From Bacteroidota bacterium (lineage in GTDB: Bacteria > Bacteroidota > Ignavibacteria > Kryptoniales > JAKASW01), in contig JAMCQL010000042.1 of the NCBI GenBank assembly GCA_023381615.1, positions 1-64,000 on the forward strand: DNA of 64,000 nucleotides, written 5' to 3'. This document shows, piece by piece, positions 9,401 through 17,646 of this stretch. Position 1 is the first letter of the stretch. Every line of letters begins with the position of its first letter. The notes below the pieces were generated by a model. It made no database searches and was not told the origin of the DNA. It saw only the letters and a list, made by a program, of their open reading frames with translations. The translations under genes and the position numbers were made by a program.

Positions 9401-10741
9401 GCTCCCAGTGAAAGTGGTTGGAGATCGTTCTATGCCAGCGAAATTGAAGTCGATAAAAAATGTGTCGGCGTTATTATACTAGCAAGCGAACGTACTCAAA
9501 GAATTAGTCGTGCACAGATGAGCATTCTGCAGTTGGTGAGACAGCGGCTTGCATTCGAATATGAACGGCAAAAGAAAGAAGTTGAAACGCGCAGGCTTGA
9601 AGAACAATTGAGACATTCCCAAAAAATGGAAAGTTTGGGAACACTCGCGGGGGGAGTTGCACACGATTTCAATAATATCTTAGGCGCGATATTAGGGTAC
9701 GCCGGACTTCTTAGGATTGAACTAAACCAGAATGAAAAGCTGACAAAATATCTTGACACGATAGAAAGGTCGGCTCAGCGCGCTGCAGAGCTGACGAGGC
9801 AGCTTCTGGGGTTTGCCAGAGCTGGTAAGACAACTGTCAAGAGTCTTGACTTCAACGGCATCTGTGTTGAAACTGCAGAGATGACAAAAAAGATGATCGA
9901 GAAAAATGTCGAAGTATCGTTGGAGCTTGAAGATGGTTTGCCTGCGGTGGAAGGAGATGAATCCCAGCTCTCACAAGTCGTTATGAATTTGGTTGTTAAT
10001 GCACGCGACGCCATGCCAAATGGCGGGAAGCTGAAGATCGTTACTAGTCATTTAGAAGCTGATGAAATCGTACGTCTCAAATTGAATCTCGAGAAAAAAG
10101 ACTATGTCGTCGTGGAAGTATCAGATACCGGACACGGCATATCGAAAGAAAATCTATCTCGAATTTTCGAGCCGTTTTTCACAACGAAACCAAAAGGGAA
10201 GGGGACGGGACTTGGGCTGTCTATGGTTTATGGAATAGTAAAGAACCATGGAGGTGAAATTGAAGCCGAGAGCGAAGTCGGGAAGGGAACAACTCTCAGG
10301 ATTTATTTCCCTGCGACTTCAAAGGAAGCTGGAGCAAATCACCATCGGGAGCCGTCAGGAATCAAAAGAATTGTGAAAGATAAATTGTGCCTTGTTGTCG
10401 ATGACGAAATTGAAATGAGAGATTTGTTGACCGAATCATTAGCGAGACTCGGATTTTCAGTTGTGGCTGTAGATGGCGGCAAGAAAGCCATCGAAGTCTT
10501 GAAGAATAATTCGAAAGTTGACGTTGTGATTCTTGATATGATAATGCCGGGAATGGATGGCAGCGAAACGTATTTCCGGATTCATAAATCGCGGCCTGAA
10601 CTCCCTGTGCTTGTTTCAACCGGCTACAGCTCGGAAGGGAAAGTACAAGATATTTTAAACAACGGGGGTATGGGTGTCCTGCATAAACCCTTTACTCTTG
10701 AAGAGCTGCAGAGCCAGCTCGCGAACAAATTTCAAGATTAG
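6413..10741 (+). CDS. Large soluble hybrid sensor histidine kinase
   Basis: A 1442-aa multidomain protein without membrane segments. In order: receiver-like domain (about 12-130, KVLLLEDS start), GAF-like regions (about 160-340 and 360-490), PAS with PAC-style end (about 500-625, FRIIKKSGEVRTIDYN), GAF (about 632-790), PAS-like (798-915), degenerate GAF (920-1040), HisKA with phospho-acceptor His1084 in GGVAHDFNNILG, HATPase with N box near 1190 and G boxes DTGHGIS (1236) and GKGTGLGLSMVYG (1263), and a C-terminal receiver with Asp1375 in VVILDMIMPGMDG. The VAHDFNN H-box is typical of complex hybrid kinases. ATG 6413 is chosen because the frame upstream runs through the rpoD terminator. The signal sensed is unknown; the many GAF/PAS modules imply cytoplasmic small-molecule or redox input. 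Confidence 0.85.
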   Translation: MSVSKHSFQELKVLLLEDSMDLRDQLSRILQSSKMGFLVETIPGSVGLNKKLTSGKYDILVIDYDLAVGDASSIVKTAKEIDPFLPVVIVSRNFADSIHLEAAQMGADSYIPLTSVSLRMFPSFLMKRIENSSLVRKTNDSSHQSMLKSHQIEILGSLVRKMVETNDLKSVMQELAEQVVKKIDMKVVSLQRYFPRQRGFAVYGIYPQGKLIKFAQMFFGISLDSFVFPFDPENCIVDRYTAERKPWVGTDFADVFGTTMPSQAARMIQKFAGVKSVYNAPFYSKDQLLGGIVVGNVRASFTDEELEAFDAIVHISSLLFEYNESVKSQIVQNEKLQAIHETSSQLHENLEPAKLFDIIHEKLNAFVPSDIVRLFLYDVKKKALIEEKILMRKGKRPHFIVSEIPLGKGLIGKAALENRSLLENNAHLNPLSIYASERPELEHLLAVPITHHGELLGSIALTRLKDEPFVESDLDALEIFTSQFATALHNSRLYDNLLRSESLYRLVLENVNDPVIFVGTDGRLLFVNPKFEEVSGYSSEEVLGKKFGFLVYPDDLSLVANRYRERMSGKEVPNRYEFRIIKKSGEVRTIDYNVTTIAEGGKPTGLLGVARDVTDDHIAREKLKQKTQQLQTLLDTSASLMHSEDPDELLQKLITYAKEAVAEADGGSVLIYDKTKNKLRMSASVGYPKELKDSFELALNEGWGGKVFASRTSTIIEDASLYPISGTASKFPIVGQIASGIAVPLLVDDEVLGVISLDNFSSKNAFGLEQLQFLEGFAHQAALALRKAQMHSDLKESESRYRTITESSSDLIVVTDDDGRIEFCNFKFAHTFSLRSELIIGRKLADFLEESSRESVIKIIKAVGHERKHRVTAVIDGLRHHFDVVSKTIKTGSGQSRQILFLNDVSGAVRTNDWMEKAYEVGLKRTGAELFESYANLLSEVFNIELVYIGDYDDANDVSLAHVMKIRDNFLHTLKVGHVQRLLNNDQNGIHLIDKLAPSESGWRSFYASEIEVDKKCVGVIILASERTQRISRAQMSILQLVRQRLAFEYERQKKEVETRRLEEQLRHSQKMESLGTLAGGVAHDFNNILGAILGYAGLLRIELNQNEKLTKYLDTIERSAQRAAELTRQLLGFARAGKTTVKSLDFNGICVETAEMTKKMIEKNVEVSLELEDGLPAVEGDESQLSQVVMNLVVNARDAMPNGGKLKIVTSHLEADEIVRLKLNLEKKDYVVVEVSDTGHGISKENLSRIFEPFFTTKPKGKGTGLGLSMVYGIVKNHGGEIEAESEVGKGTTLRIYFPATSKEAGANHHREPSGIKRIVKDKLCLVVDDEIEMRDLLTESLARLGFSVVAVDGGKKAIEVLKNNSKVDVVILDMIMPGMDGSETYFRIHKSRPELPVLVSTGYSSEGKVQDILNNGGMGVLHKPFTLEELQSQLANKFQD

Positions 10742-11280
10742 TAATCACCTCTTCTTGTCTTTCAAAAAAATACTTGAATTTTTACGAAGCTGATTTGTAA
10801 TCGGCAATCGGTTCCGGATAGTCTTTACCGATGATGCACCCGGCTGAGTGTTGAAGTTTGATCGGCATTTTGTGTGGAGCACGCAAGTATTTATGTCAAA
10901 ATATTTTGGCGCATTGAAAAAACGTGTTTTTGGGGATTTTACGGAATAAATTTCCACTTTTTTACTTTGACTTGAATTTGCTTTTGATGCGCTCAAAGGC
11001 TATCATATAGCCGCAAATAACAGTACACCGTTGTTTGCGCCAAAGTGGTGGTTCATCACCGTGATGGTGTTTAGAACCATGCTTTTATAGGTTGTAGCTG
11101 CAGATGTAATTCCCCGTGTGCGGGTTCCGTTGTTGCGGATTCTACACGAGGCGTAGCATCGTATGCAGAGGTGATTGCAGGAACTTATTGTTATCTTCAC
11201 CAGCAATTCTGTATAAGCCAAGAACATCTGGCGCGACGGCTCGGGTACACATTTAGAAACATTATTGAAAGGATCCAGCA
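10742..11280 (+). promoter_or_regulatory. Promoter and long structured leader of the cold-shock gene
   Basis: TTGCTT (10978-10983) and TATCAT (11001-11006) with a 17-bp spacer could start a transcript near 11013, giving a 5' UTR of about 265 nt. The leader has a hairpin TGGTTC (from about 11048) with GAACCA (to about 11080) containing the CATCAC/GTGATG palindrome, and a second CCCG-TGTG-CGGG hairpin near 11112. Long structured leaders are known for cspA-type genes as thermosensors; that role here is inference. I see no gene in 10742-10977. Confidence 0.4.
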
Positions 11281-11481
11281 ATGGAGCAAGGAACCGTGAA
11301 GTGGTTCAACGCAACCAAGGGATACGGCTTCATCTCTCGCGAGAGTGGAGACGATGTATTCGTTCATTTCAAAGCTATCATCGGCGACGGCTACAAGACT
11401 TTGAAAGAGGGCGACAGAGTTCAATTCGAAGTTGAACAAGGCCCCAAAGGGTTGCAGGCGGCAAAAGTAAAGAAAATCTAA
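11281..11481 (+). CDS. Cold-shock domain protein (CspA family)
   Basis: A 66-aa single cold-shock domain with RNP1 KGYGFIS (residues 14-20) and RNP2 DVFVHF (25-30), preceded by an AAAGGA site. It binds single-stranded RNA and DNA, usually as an RNA chaperone. Length and sequence are typical of the family. It is monocistronic, bounded by a long leader upstream and a strong terminator 20 bp downstream. Confidence 0.95.
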   Translation: MEQGTVKWFNATKGYGFISRESGDDVFVHFKAIIGDGYKTLKEGDRVQFEVEQGPKGLQAAKVKKI

Positions 11482-11500
11482 AGCCGCTAAAGCTTTCGAG

Positions 11501-11536
11501 TCCCGATTGACACCTCGTCAGTCGGGATTTTTTTTT
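11501..11536 (+). terminator. Rho-independent terminator of the cold-shock gene
   Basis: TCCCGATTGAC (11501-11511) pairs with GTCAGTCGGGA (11517-11527) around the loop ACCTC, with one internal mismatch, followed by nine T residues. Confidence 0.93.
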
Positions 11537-11640
11537 GACCGGACGGGACTTAAATTTTGGTGCTTAGGATCAGTCTTTAAGCCGGGTGTGAGGTAACATT
11601 TCGCGGCTTTCGGCGTAGCCTTTTGAAAAGGAGTCGGAAA

Positions 11641-12096
11641 ATGGAACGCAGACTTTATCGTTCGAGAAAGAACCGAGTAATTGCAGGAGTGGCTGGCGGA
11701 TTGGGCGAATATTTTGACATCGATCCTGTCTTTGTGAGAGTCATATTTGTGCTTGCGACTCTTGCAGGTGCGTCAGGTTTGCTCGCCTACATCATTCTCT
11801 GGATTGTTGTACCGAATGAAAAATTTGAATCTCAACCAAAAACACCAACAGCGGAAGGAGAAACAGTCATGCAAGAGGAATCTCGTAATCACGATTATAG
11901 ATATCGGAAGCAACATGGGGGTGTTCTCGGTGGTCTGGTTTTGATAGTTCTCGGAGGACTCTTCCTTGCCGATAATTACTTGCCACACTTCAGCTTCTCG
12001 GATACCTGGCCGCTCATTCTCATCGCGATTGGTATAGGAATGATTTTCAATTCGGTTCGGAGAGAAGAAGAAAAAGGAGAGCGCCATGAAAATTAG
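11641..12096 (+). CDS. PspC-domain membrane protein
   Basis: A 151-aa membrane protein. The N-terminus RSRKNRVIAGVAGGLGEYFDI and the first hydrophobic helix VFVRVIFVLATLAGASGLLAY are the PspC fold linked to envelope-stress responses. After a polar linker (residues 55-90) two more hydrophobic stretches follow (GGLVLIVLGGLFLA and WPLILIAIGIGMIF), which resemble LiaI/LiaF membrane units. ATG 11641 is preferred over the upstream TTG because AAAAGGAG lies eight bases before it. The next gene overlaps by 11 bp, so the two form an operon. Confidence 0.8.
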   Translation: MERRLYRSRKNRVIAGVAGGLGEYFDIDPVFVRVIFVLATLAGASGLLAYIILWIVVPNEKFESQPKTPTAEGETVMQEESRNHDYRYRKQHGGVLGGLVLIVLGGLFLADNYLPHFSFSDTWPLILIAIGIGMIFNSVRREEEKGERHEN

Positions 12097-12991
12097 TCGA
12101 CTGTTTGCAGGGATACTGATAACGCTTCTTGGTATAGCGCTGATATTGACGAACTTTGATATTGTAAGTCTGAATTGGCATTTCATTTTTAAGCTTTGGC
12201 CTATACTCTTAATCTTCGGCGGAATATCGATGCTCGTTTCTGATTCAAAGTGGAGAGGAATTTTGTTTGCCGTTACTTCGGTTCTTGTTCTTGTTTGGAT
12301 TTTCTCTCTGGCTTCGATTGGCTGGGGAAACTTCCGCGGAATATTCCACCATGATGGGCGATTCACGCATAATCAAGAGTTCACACAAGATATGAGCAAA
12401 GATGTGCGTCATGCGGTTCTGACGCTGAATGCGGGCGCCGGATATTTTTCTATTAATGACACGAGCAGTGAATTGTTCTATGCGCACACTGAATCCAATG
12501 TCGGAGACTATGCTTTGGATGCCAACAAAGATGGCTCTACAGAGAGATTGGATTTCACCCTAAAAAGTAGAGAGGACCATTGGAGTTTTGGCGGATCAAA
12601 AAACCATGTCGAGATGATGTTGAATCCAAAACCAGACTGGAATTTGAATGTCGATGTCGGGGCGTGTTCTGTGAACTTTGATCTGACGCCATTCATAATT
12701 CGCACTGCAGAGATAAAGGCCGGAGCATCCTCTCTAAGAATCAGATTGGGAGACAAATCAGATACAACACACTTGAGCATGGATACAGGCGCCTCTTCGG
12801 TTGTTGTGTATGTCCCGGAGTCTGCGGGATGTCAAATAAATGATCGCGCGGAGCTTTCCAGCAAGACCTTCGACAATTTCATGAAGGATAGTGACGGTAT
12901 CTATCATACCCCCAACTTCGACAGCGCAAAGAAAAAGGTATTCATTGATATCAAAGCCGGTGTTTCGTCGATTAAGGTGAAAAGGTACTGA
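12086..12991 (+). CDS. LiaF-like membrane protein with C-terminal beta domain
   Basis: A 301-aa protein with an N-terminal LiaI/LiaF-type membrane block: four hydrophobic segments between residues 5 and 80, including FAGILITLLGIALIL and LWPILLIFGGISML. A C-terminal beta-rich domain of about 190 residues follows with repeated V/A-G-A-x-S-x-x-x-x motifs (LNAGAGYFSIND, VDVGACSVNFDL, KAGASSLRIRL, DTGASSVVVYV, KAGVSSIKVKRY), the toast-rack type beta repeat of LiaF/YvqF relatives. These proteins sense or buffer envelope stress. The start overlaps the PspC gene by 11 bp. GAGAGCGCC precedes the ATG. Confidence 0.75.
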   Translation: MKISRLFAGILITLLGIALILTNFDIVSLNWHFIFKLWPILLIFGGISMLVSDSKWRGILFAVTSVLVLVWIFSLASIGWGNFRGIFHHDGRFTHNQEFTQDMSKDVRHAVLTLNAGAGYFSINDTSSELFYAHTESNVGDYALDANKDGSTERLDFTLKSREDHWSFGGSKNHVEMMLNPKPDWNLNVDVGACSVNFDLTPFIIRTAEIKAGASSLRIRLGDKSDTTHLSMDTGASSVVVYVPESAGCQINDRAELSSKTFDNFMKDSDGIYHTPNFDSAKKKVFIDIKAGVSSIKVKRY

Positions 12992-13133
12992 ACTACTAAC
13001 CTTGCTCCCCTGAAACGGAAAATTTCTTGAACATTTTTCAAATTGATCGCCCTCTCGCGGGGCAATCTTTCTATCTCCTCTCTTTATTCTTAACATTTCA
13101 GAATTTAGATTTTAAAAAACTCGGAGGACGACA

Positions 13134-16100
13134 ATGAAAAAACTTATCATTGCAATTCTATTACTTTTCTCAAATGCATTTGCAATCAATGAAGCAAGGC
13201 TCCTGCGTTTTCCGGACATCTACAACGACAAAGTGGTCTTTGTTTACGCCGGAGACATTTATGAGGTTTCCTCGCAGGGCGGTGTGGCGCGAAGACTTAC
13301 TTCAGCTCCGGGACTCGAGTTGTTTCCGAAATTCAGTCCTGATGGTAAGCGGATCGCGTTCACCGGACAATACGATGGCAACTTCAACGTCTATGTTATG
13401 CCGAGTGAAGGCGGACAGCCGAGGCAGTTGACATTTCGTCAGGATGCCGGTGACATTCCGGAGAGAATGGGGCCGAACGATGAAGTAATAACATGGATGC
13501 CCGATGGAAAAAGTATTTTATTCCTCTCGCGAATGGAAGCGTTTAACACATGGTTTGGAAGATTGTTTACGGTTTCGATTGATGGTGGAATGCCTGTCAC
13601 ATTCCCGGTTCCCAAAGGCGGACTACTGAGCTTCTCGCCGGACGGGAGTAAGTTTGCATACAATCGCATCTTCAGGAATTTCAGGACATGGAAAAGATAT
13701 GACGGCGGGCTCGCGCAGGATATCTATATCCATGATATAAAAACGATGGACGAAGAGAGAATCACAAAGTGGAAGGGAACTGATACCGACCCCATGTGGT
13801 ACAAAGATACGATTTATTTTCTATCGGACCGCGATCAAAATCGCAGAATGAATATCTGGTCTTATGATCTGAAGACAAAAGAGAAAAAGCAGGTTACGTT
13901 TTTCAAAGACTATGACTGCAACTGGGCATCCTTAGGGCCGAATGCTATTGTCTTTCAAAATGGTGGTTACCTGTACGTTTTGGATTTGCCGGGCGAAAAA
14001 CTTAGAAAGCTTGATATATCCATTCCGAATGACGAGACGCTTGGAATGCCTAAGTGGGTTGACGCAAGCAAAAACATAACCAATTTCGGAATTGCCCCGG
14101 ACGGTGAGCGGGCAGTGTTCGAAGCGCGCGGTGACATTTTTACTGTTCCGAAGAAAGACGGAAATACTCGCGATATCACAAATACGTCCGGCGTTGACGA
14201 CAAGAATCCGACTTGGTCACCCGACGGCAAATATATCGCTTATGTTTCCGACAGGACAGGCGAACAGGAAATTTATCTTCGCGAGGACAAACCGAACTCT
14301 GAAGCAGTTCAAATCACACACGGGAATAAAGCTTATCTGTATCAGCTTGTTTGGTCGCCAGACAGCAAGAAGCTTTTATATTCCGATGCCAGCTTGAATT
14401 TGTGGTATGTGGATGTTGCCAGCAAAGAGCCTGTCCATGTTGATAAAGACTCAATATGGGAGATCACCGACTACTCGTGGTCGCCGGACAGCCGATACGT
14501 AACTTATGCCAAGCACCATGAGAACAGCTTCACTTCTATTTATATCTATTCACTTCAAGATCGGAAAATCCACGAAGTGACCAACGGATACACGAATGAT
14601 TACGATCCGATTTTTGATTCCGAAGGAAGGTATCTGATTTTCTTGTCCGACAGAAAGTACAACGGTGTCATTGGCAGCTTCGATATGGAATTTACCGACA
14701 CGAAGACAACGGGGATTTATGTTGCGACTTTGCAGGCAGACAGCGCGTCACCATTCGCGCCTAAGAATGACGAAGTGAAGATAACAGGACAAAAACCTGA
14801 ACAGGCAAAAGCCGGTGAGGGGAAGAAAGAAGCAAGAAGTCAAAACACAAAAGCAAAAGAAGTGAAGATCGATTTTGAAGGACTTGGTTCACGAGCGGTT
14901 GCAGTTCCAATCGCTGCAGGCAACATCGGTGGTTTGAGCGCGTCACCTGGAAAAATTTATTACATCACTTTTCCAACAATGGGACTGTCGGGCAATGCTT
15001 CCGGTGAAAAGTCTGCGTTGCATTGCTACGATTTAGTCGGGAGAAAAGACTCTGAACTTCTTGCGCCGGTCGACGGCTATGTTTTGTCTTCGGATGGCGA
15101 AAAAATCATATACAAGAGTGGAAACACTTACGGTATAATCGATTCCAAGCCGGCTGAACATAAGGTTGGAGACGGTGCGCTCAATCTTTCGAACATGAAG
15201 ATGTTCGTCAACTTCCACGAAGAATGGGCTGAAATCTTCAATCAGGCATGGCGACTTGAAAGACAGTTCTTCTATTCGCCCGAGATGAACGGAGTTGATT
15301 GGGAAGCGGTCAAAAAGAAGTATGAAGTGCTATTGCCGTACGTGAACAATCGGTACGACCTGACTGATGTAATAGGCGAAATGATTGGCGAACTCGGAAA
15401 TTCACACACGTATGTCGGTGGAGGTTATTATCCGGAAATGCACAAGGTGATGAGCGGCCTGCTCGGTGCGAATTACACAGTTGATCCGGCGGGCGGATAC
15501 TACAGGATTAGCAAGATAATGATTGGACTGAACACGAAATCAAACCGCCAGTCCCCGCTCACAATGCCGGGCGTGAACGTCCATGTAGGTGATTATATCC
15601 TTGCCATCAATAACTTACCCGTGAAATTTCCGACGAGCATAGACAGTGCCATGGAGAATACTGTCGGGACAACGGTCACGCTTCTTGTCAACTCAAAGCC
15701 TGACCTAAAGGGTGCTTGGACAGTCGAAGTCAATCCGATCGCTAATGAATTGGATTTGCGCTACAATGATTGGATAGTTCGCAATCGAGAACTTGTCGAC
15801 AAACTCTCTGATGGGAAAATAGGTTATGTTTACCTTCCGGACATGGAAGCGAGCGGACTGAACGCATTTGTTGAACAGTTCTATCCGCAAATCAGGAAAG
15901 AAGGCTTGATAGTCGATGAGAGGTATAACGGCGGCGGATTTATCGACCAAATGCTTCTTGAAAGATTGAGGAGAATTCTGGTCGGCATGGAGATGGCAAG
16001 ACACGGTGAACCGAACACTATTCCGTCGCCAGTGTTTTATGGTTACATGGCTTGCTTAATAAATCAATACTCAGCCTCCGACGGTGACATTTTCCCATAC

Positions 16101-16427
16101 TACTTCAGAAAATATGACCTTGGTCCTCTCATTGGAAAGCGAACATGGGGCGGTGTACGGGGCATTCGCGGTTACAGATCGCTCGTCGACGGCGGTTACG
16201 TTACGACACCCGAATTTTCACTTTATGGTCTCAAGAGCGAATGGATCATAGAAAATCATGGTGTCGAACCCGACATCGAAGTGGACCAGACTCCAAAGCT
16301 TGTTATGGAAGGACAGGATCCGCAGATTGAAGCTGCAATGAAATATCTCTTGGAGCAGATCAAAAAGGAGCCGAAGAAACTTCCGCCCTTGCCTCCGTAC
16401 ATGCCAGCTTATCCACCGGAGCACTGA
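13134..16427 (+). CDS. Tricorn-like S41 peptidase
   Basis: A 1097-aa exported protein with signal peptide MKKLIIAILLLFSNAFA (cut near residue 17). Residues about 20-670 are WD40/TolB-like propeller repeats with recurring SPDGK or SPDSR motifs (FSPDGKRIAF, WSPDGKYIAYVSD, WSPDSKKLLY, WSPDSRYVTYAKH). A Lys/Glu-rich linker lies at about 545-580. The C-terminal part holds the tricorn C1 region (HEEWAEIFNQAWRLERQFFY), a PDZ domain (about 780-860, GVNVHVGDYILAINN) and an S41 peptidase core with NQYSASDGD, where Ser982 is the likely nucleophile. It is expected to degrade peptides in the periplasm. A CGGAGGA site precedes the ATG. Full length compared with the family. Confidence 0.9.
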   Translation: MKKLIIAILLLFSNAFAINEARLLRFPDIYNDKVVFVYAGDIYEVSSQGGVARRLTSAPGLELFPKFSPDGKRIAFTGQYDGNFNVYVMPSEGGQPRQLTFRQDAGDIPERMGPNDEVITWMPDGKSILFLSRMEAFNTWFGRLFTVSIDGGMPVTFPVPKGGLLSFSPDGSKFAYNRIFRNFRTWKRYDGGLAQDIYIHDIKTMDEERITKWKGTDTDPMWYKDTIYFLSDRDQNRRMNIWSYDLKTKEKKQVTFFKDYDCNWASLGPNAIVFQNGGYLYVLDLPGEKLRKLDISIPNDETLGMPKWVDASKNITNFGIAPDGERAVFEARGDIFTVPKKDGNTRDITNTSGVDDKNPTWSPDGKYIAYVSDRTGEQEIYLREDKPNSEAVQITHGNKAYLYQLVWSPDSKKLLYSDASLNLWYVDVASKEPVHVDKDSIWEITDYSWSPDSRYVTYAKHHENSFTSIYIYSLQDRKIHEVTNGYTNDYDPIFDSEGRYLIFLSDRKYNGVIGSFDMEFTDTKTTGIYVATLQADSASPFAPKNDEVKITGQKPEQAKAGEGKKEARSQNTKAKEVKIDFEGLGSRAVAVPIAAGNIGGLSASPGKIYYITFPTMGLSGNASGEKSALHCYDLVGRKDSELLAPVDGYVLSSDGEKIIYKSGNTYGIIDSKPAEHKVGDGALNLSNMKMFVNFHEEWAEIFNQAWRLERQFFYSPEMNGVDWEAVKKKYEVLLPYVNNRYDLTDVIGEMIGELGNSHTYVGGGYYPEMHKVMSGLLGANYTVDPAGGYYRISKIMIGLNTKSNRQSPLTMPGVNVHVGDYILAINNLPVKFPTSIDSAMENTVGTTVTLLVNSKPDLKGAWTVEVNPIANELDLRYNDWIVRNRELVDKLSDGKIGYVYLPDMEASGLNAFVEQFYPQIRKEGLIVDERYNGGGFIDQMLLERLRRILVGMEMARHGEPNTIPSPVFYGYMACLINQYSASDGDIFPYYFRKYDLGPLIGKRTWGGVRGIRGYRSLVDGGYVTTPEFSLYGLKSEWIIENHGVEPDIEVDQTPKLVMEGQDPQIEAAMKYLLEQIKKEPKKLPPLPPYMPAYPPEH

Positions 16428-16485
16428 TGCAGGAATGTTGCCTGCCCACCGAAGTCTTAGTATAGGTGAGGATTGATGGAATATC

Positions 16486-16522
16486 AACCTTGTCAAGGTT
16501 TCTTTTTACCCTTGACAAGGTT
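16486..16522 (+). promoter_or_regulatory. Tandem palindromic operator upstream of the RelE-type module
   Basis: Two near-identical palindromes, AACCTTGTCAAGGTT (16486-16500) and ACCCTTGACAAGGTT (16508-16522), have centres 22 bp apart, two helical turns, just upstream of the antitoxin frame. This is the layout expected for cooperative antitoxin binding in an autoregulated toxin-antitoxin operon. The pair could alternatively fold as one long hairpin, since each arm also pairs with the other copy. Confidence 0.55.
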
Positions 16523-16555
16523 AATTTATTCATGAAAGAAAGAGCTAAAATGTGA

Positions 16556-16786
16556 GCCTCACCGATAAACATCGCTGTTCCCTTTGATTCTCTCGCGGAG
16601 TCGATTTCCCGTCTTGACTTACGAGAGAAATTGAAAATACTCAGAATGCTGGATGAGCAGATTGCGCAAGCTGAAGAAGAGCTATACGAGCAAGATCCTC
16701 AAATCAGTGCAGAGATTCGGGATGCGCGCGCCGCTTACAAGGCGGGCGACTTTAAGAGGATAGATGACTATTTGAAGAAGTCATAG
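16556..16786 (+). CDS. Antitoxin-like protein with no canonical start codon
   Basis: An open frame from GCC 16556 to TAG 16784-16786 encodes a protein reading INIAVPFDSLAESISRL, then LREKLKILRMLDEQIAQAEE and EIRDARAAYKAGDFKRIDDY, about 73 residues if initiated at ATA 16565. It resembles small acidic antitoxins that precede RelE/ParE toxins. There is no ATG, GTG or TTG before residue about 25; the nearest upstream ATG (16550) is followed at once by TGA. Either an ATA start is used, the start codon has been lost, or there is a sequence error. The toxin follows after 11 bp. Confidence 0.55.
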   Translation, partial: ASPINIAVPFDSLAESISRLDLREKLKILRMLDEQIAQAEEELYEQDPQISAEIRDARAAYKAGDFKRIDDYLKKS

Positions 16787-16797
16787 CTGCGATCTCG

Positions 16798-17055
16798 ATG
16801 CCATATCAGGTTATCATTCCCAAGCCGGTGCAAAAGCAGCTTGATATGCTCCCACCTGAAATCCGCGATGTAATCATAACAAAAGTCATAGAACGGAAAG
16901 ACGATCCCCGCCCGCACGATAGTATCAAGTCAAAAGGATACCAACAGGAATATCGCATAAGGATCGGTTCGTATCGAGTCAGTTACGAAATCGACGATGA
17001 AACCTCCACTGTCGCGCTTTTGCATTGTATGCACGGGAAAGATATTTATCGTTGA
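16798..17055 (+). CDS. RelE/ParE-family toxin
   Basis: An 85-aa protein with the RelE/ParE layout: N-terminal MPYQVIIPKPVQKQLDMLP, a helical middle, and the C-terminal strands YRIRIGSYRVSYEIDD and VALLHCMHGKDIYR. RelE relatives cut mRNA on the ribosome and ParE relatives poison gyrase; the sequence does not separate them, though the C-terminal GKDIYR style is common in RelE-type mRNA interferases. The antitoxin frame ends 11 bp upstream and tandem palindromes sit before it. No ribosome site is obvious, which fits translational coupling to the antitoxin. Confidence 0.8.
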   Translation: MPYQVIIPKPVQKQLDMLPPEIRDVIITKVIERKDDPRPHDSIKSKGYQQEYRIRIGSYRVSYEIDDETSTVALLHCMHGKDIYR

Positions 17056-17063
17056 GCTGAACA

Positions 17064-17600
17064 ATGGGAATCAAGACAATAGAACTATCTATCTTCGTCT
17101 TATGCTCGCTGGCGATAGTATTCCTTTCAAGAGACTCACTTCGTGATCGCCACTCTTACGGCTATTACAGATTTTTCGCGTTCGAATTTATTCTTCTGCT
17201 GCTTCTGGTCAATTATCACTGGTGGTTTGAAAATCCGTTCTCATTGACGCAAATTCTTTCATGGCTTGCACTTTCGGCCTCGCTGATTCTTGTCGTTACC
17301 GGCTTCCGGCTGCTCGGATTTTCGAGAGCGGCCGGTGCAGAAAAGATTCCGCTGGTGCTGGTTCAGAATGGAGTATATGCGCATATCAGGCATCCACTAT
17401 ACTCTTCTTTGGTTTTCCTCGCGCTGGGAACTTTCCTAAAGAAGCCGTCGCTCTTTAGCGCAATACTGTTGTTTGGCGCATCGTTCTCTCTTAATGCCAC
17501 TGCGAGAACGGAGGAGAATGTTAATGCAGCAAAATTCGGGGAAAGCTATCGTGAGTATATGGGAAAGACAAAAAAGATGTTCATTCCATTTTTGTATTAA
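17064..17600 (+). CDS. Membrane methyltransferase of the isoprenylcysteine/phospholipid methyltransferase family
   Basis: A 178-aa integral membrane protein with about five hydrophobic segments. The C-terminal half has the family motif GVYAHIRHPLYSS (about 106-118) and a late Glu/Tyr-rich tail (EENVNAAKFGESYREYMGKTK) that forms the S-adenosylmethionine pocket in this fold. The substrate cannot be told from sequence; bacterial members act on lipids or small molecules. It starts 9 bp after the toxin gene but has no functional link to it. Confidence 0.7.
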   Translation: MGIKTIELSIFVLCSLAIVFLSRDSLRDRHSYGYYRFFAFEFILLLLLVNYHWWFENPFSLTQILSWLALSASLILVVTGFRLLGFSRAAGAEKIPLVLVQNGVYAHIRHPLYSSLVFLALGTFLKKPSLFSAILLFGASFSLNATARTEENVNAAKFGESYREYMGKTKKMFIPFLY

Positions 17601-17646
17601 GCATTTGATATGAAGCTGCAACAAGAACAAACATAAAGGTGATTAA

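Noticed and set aside
17064-17600. Isoprenylcysteine-methyltransferase-like proteins (17064 and 59674) as partners of a prenylated peptide
   Set aside because: They lie far from the island in other operons, and bacterial members usually act on lipids. The name alone does not support a link.
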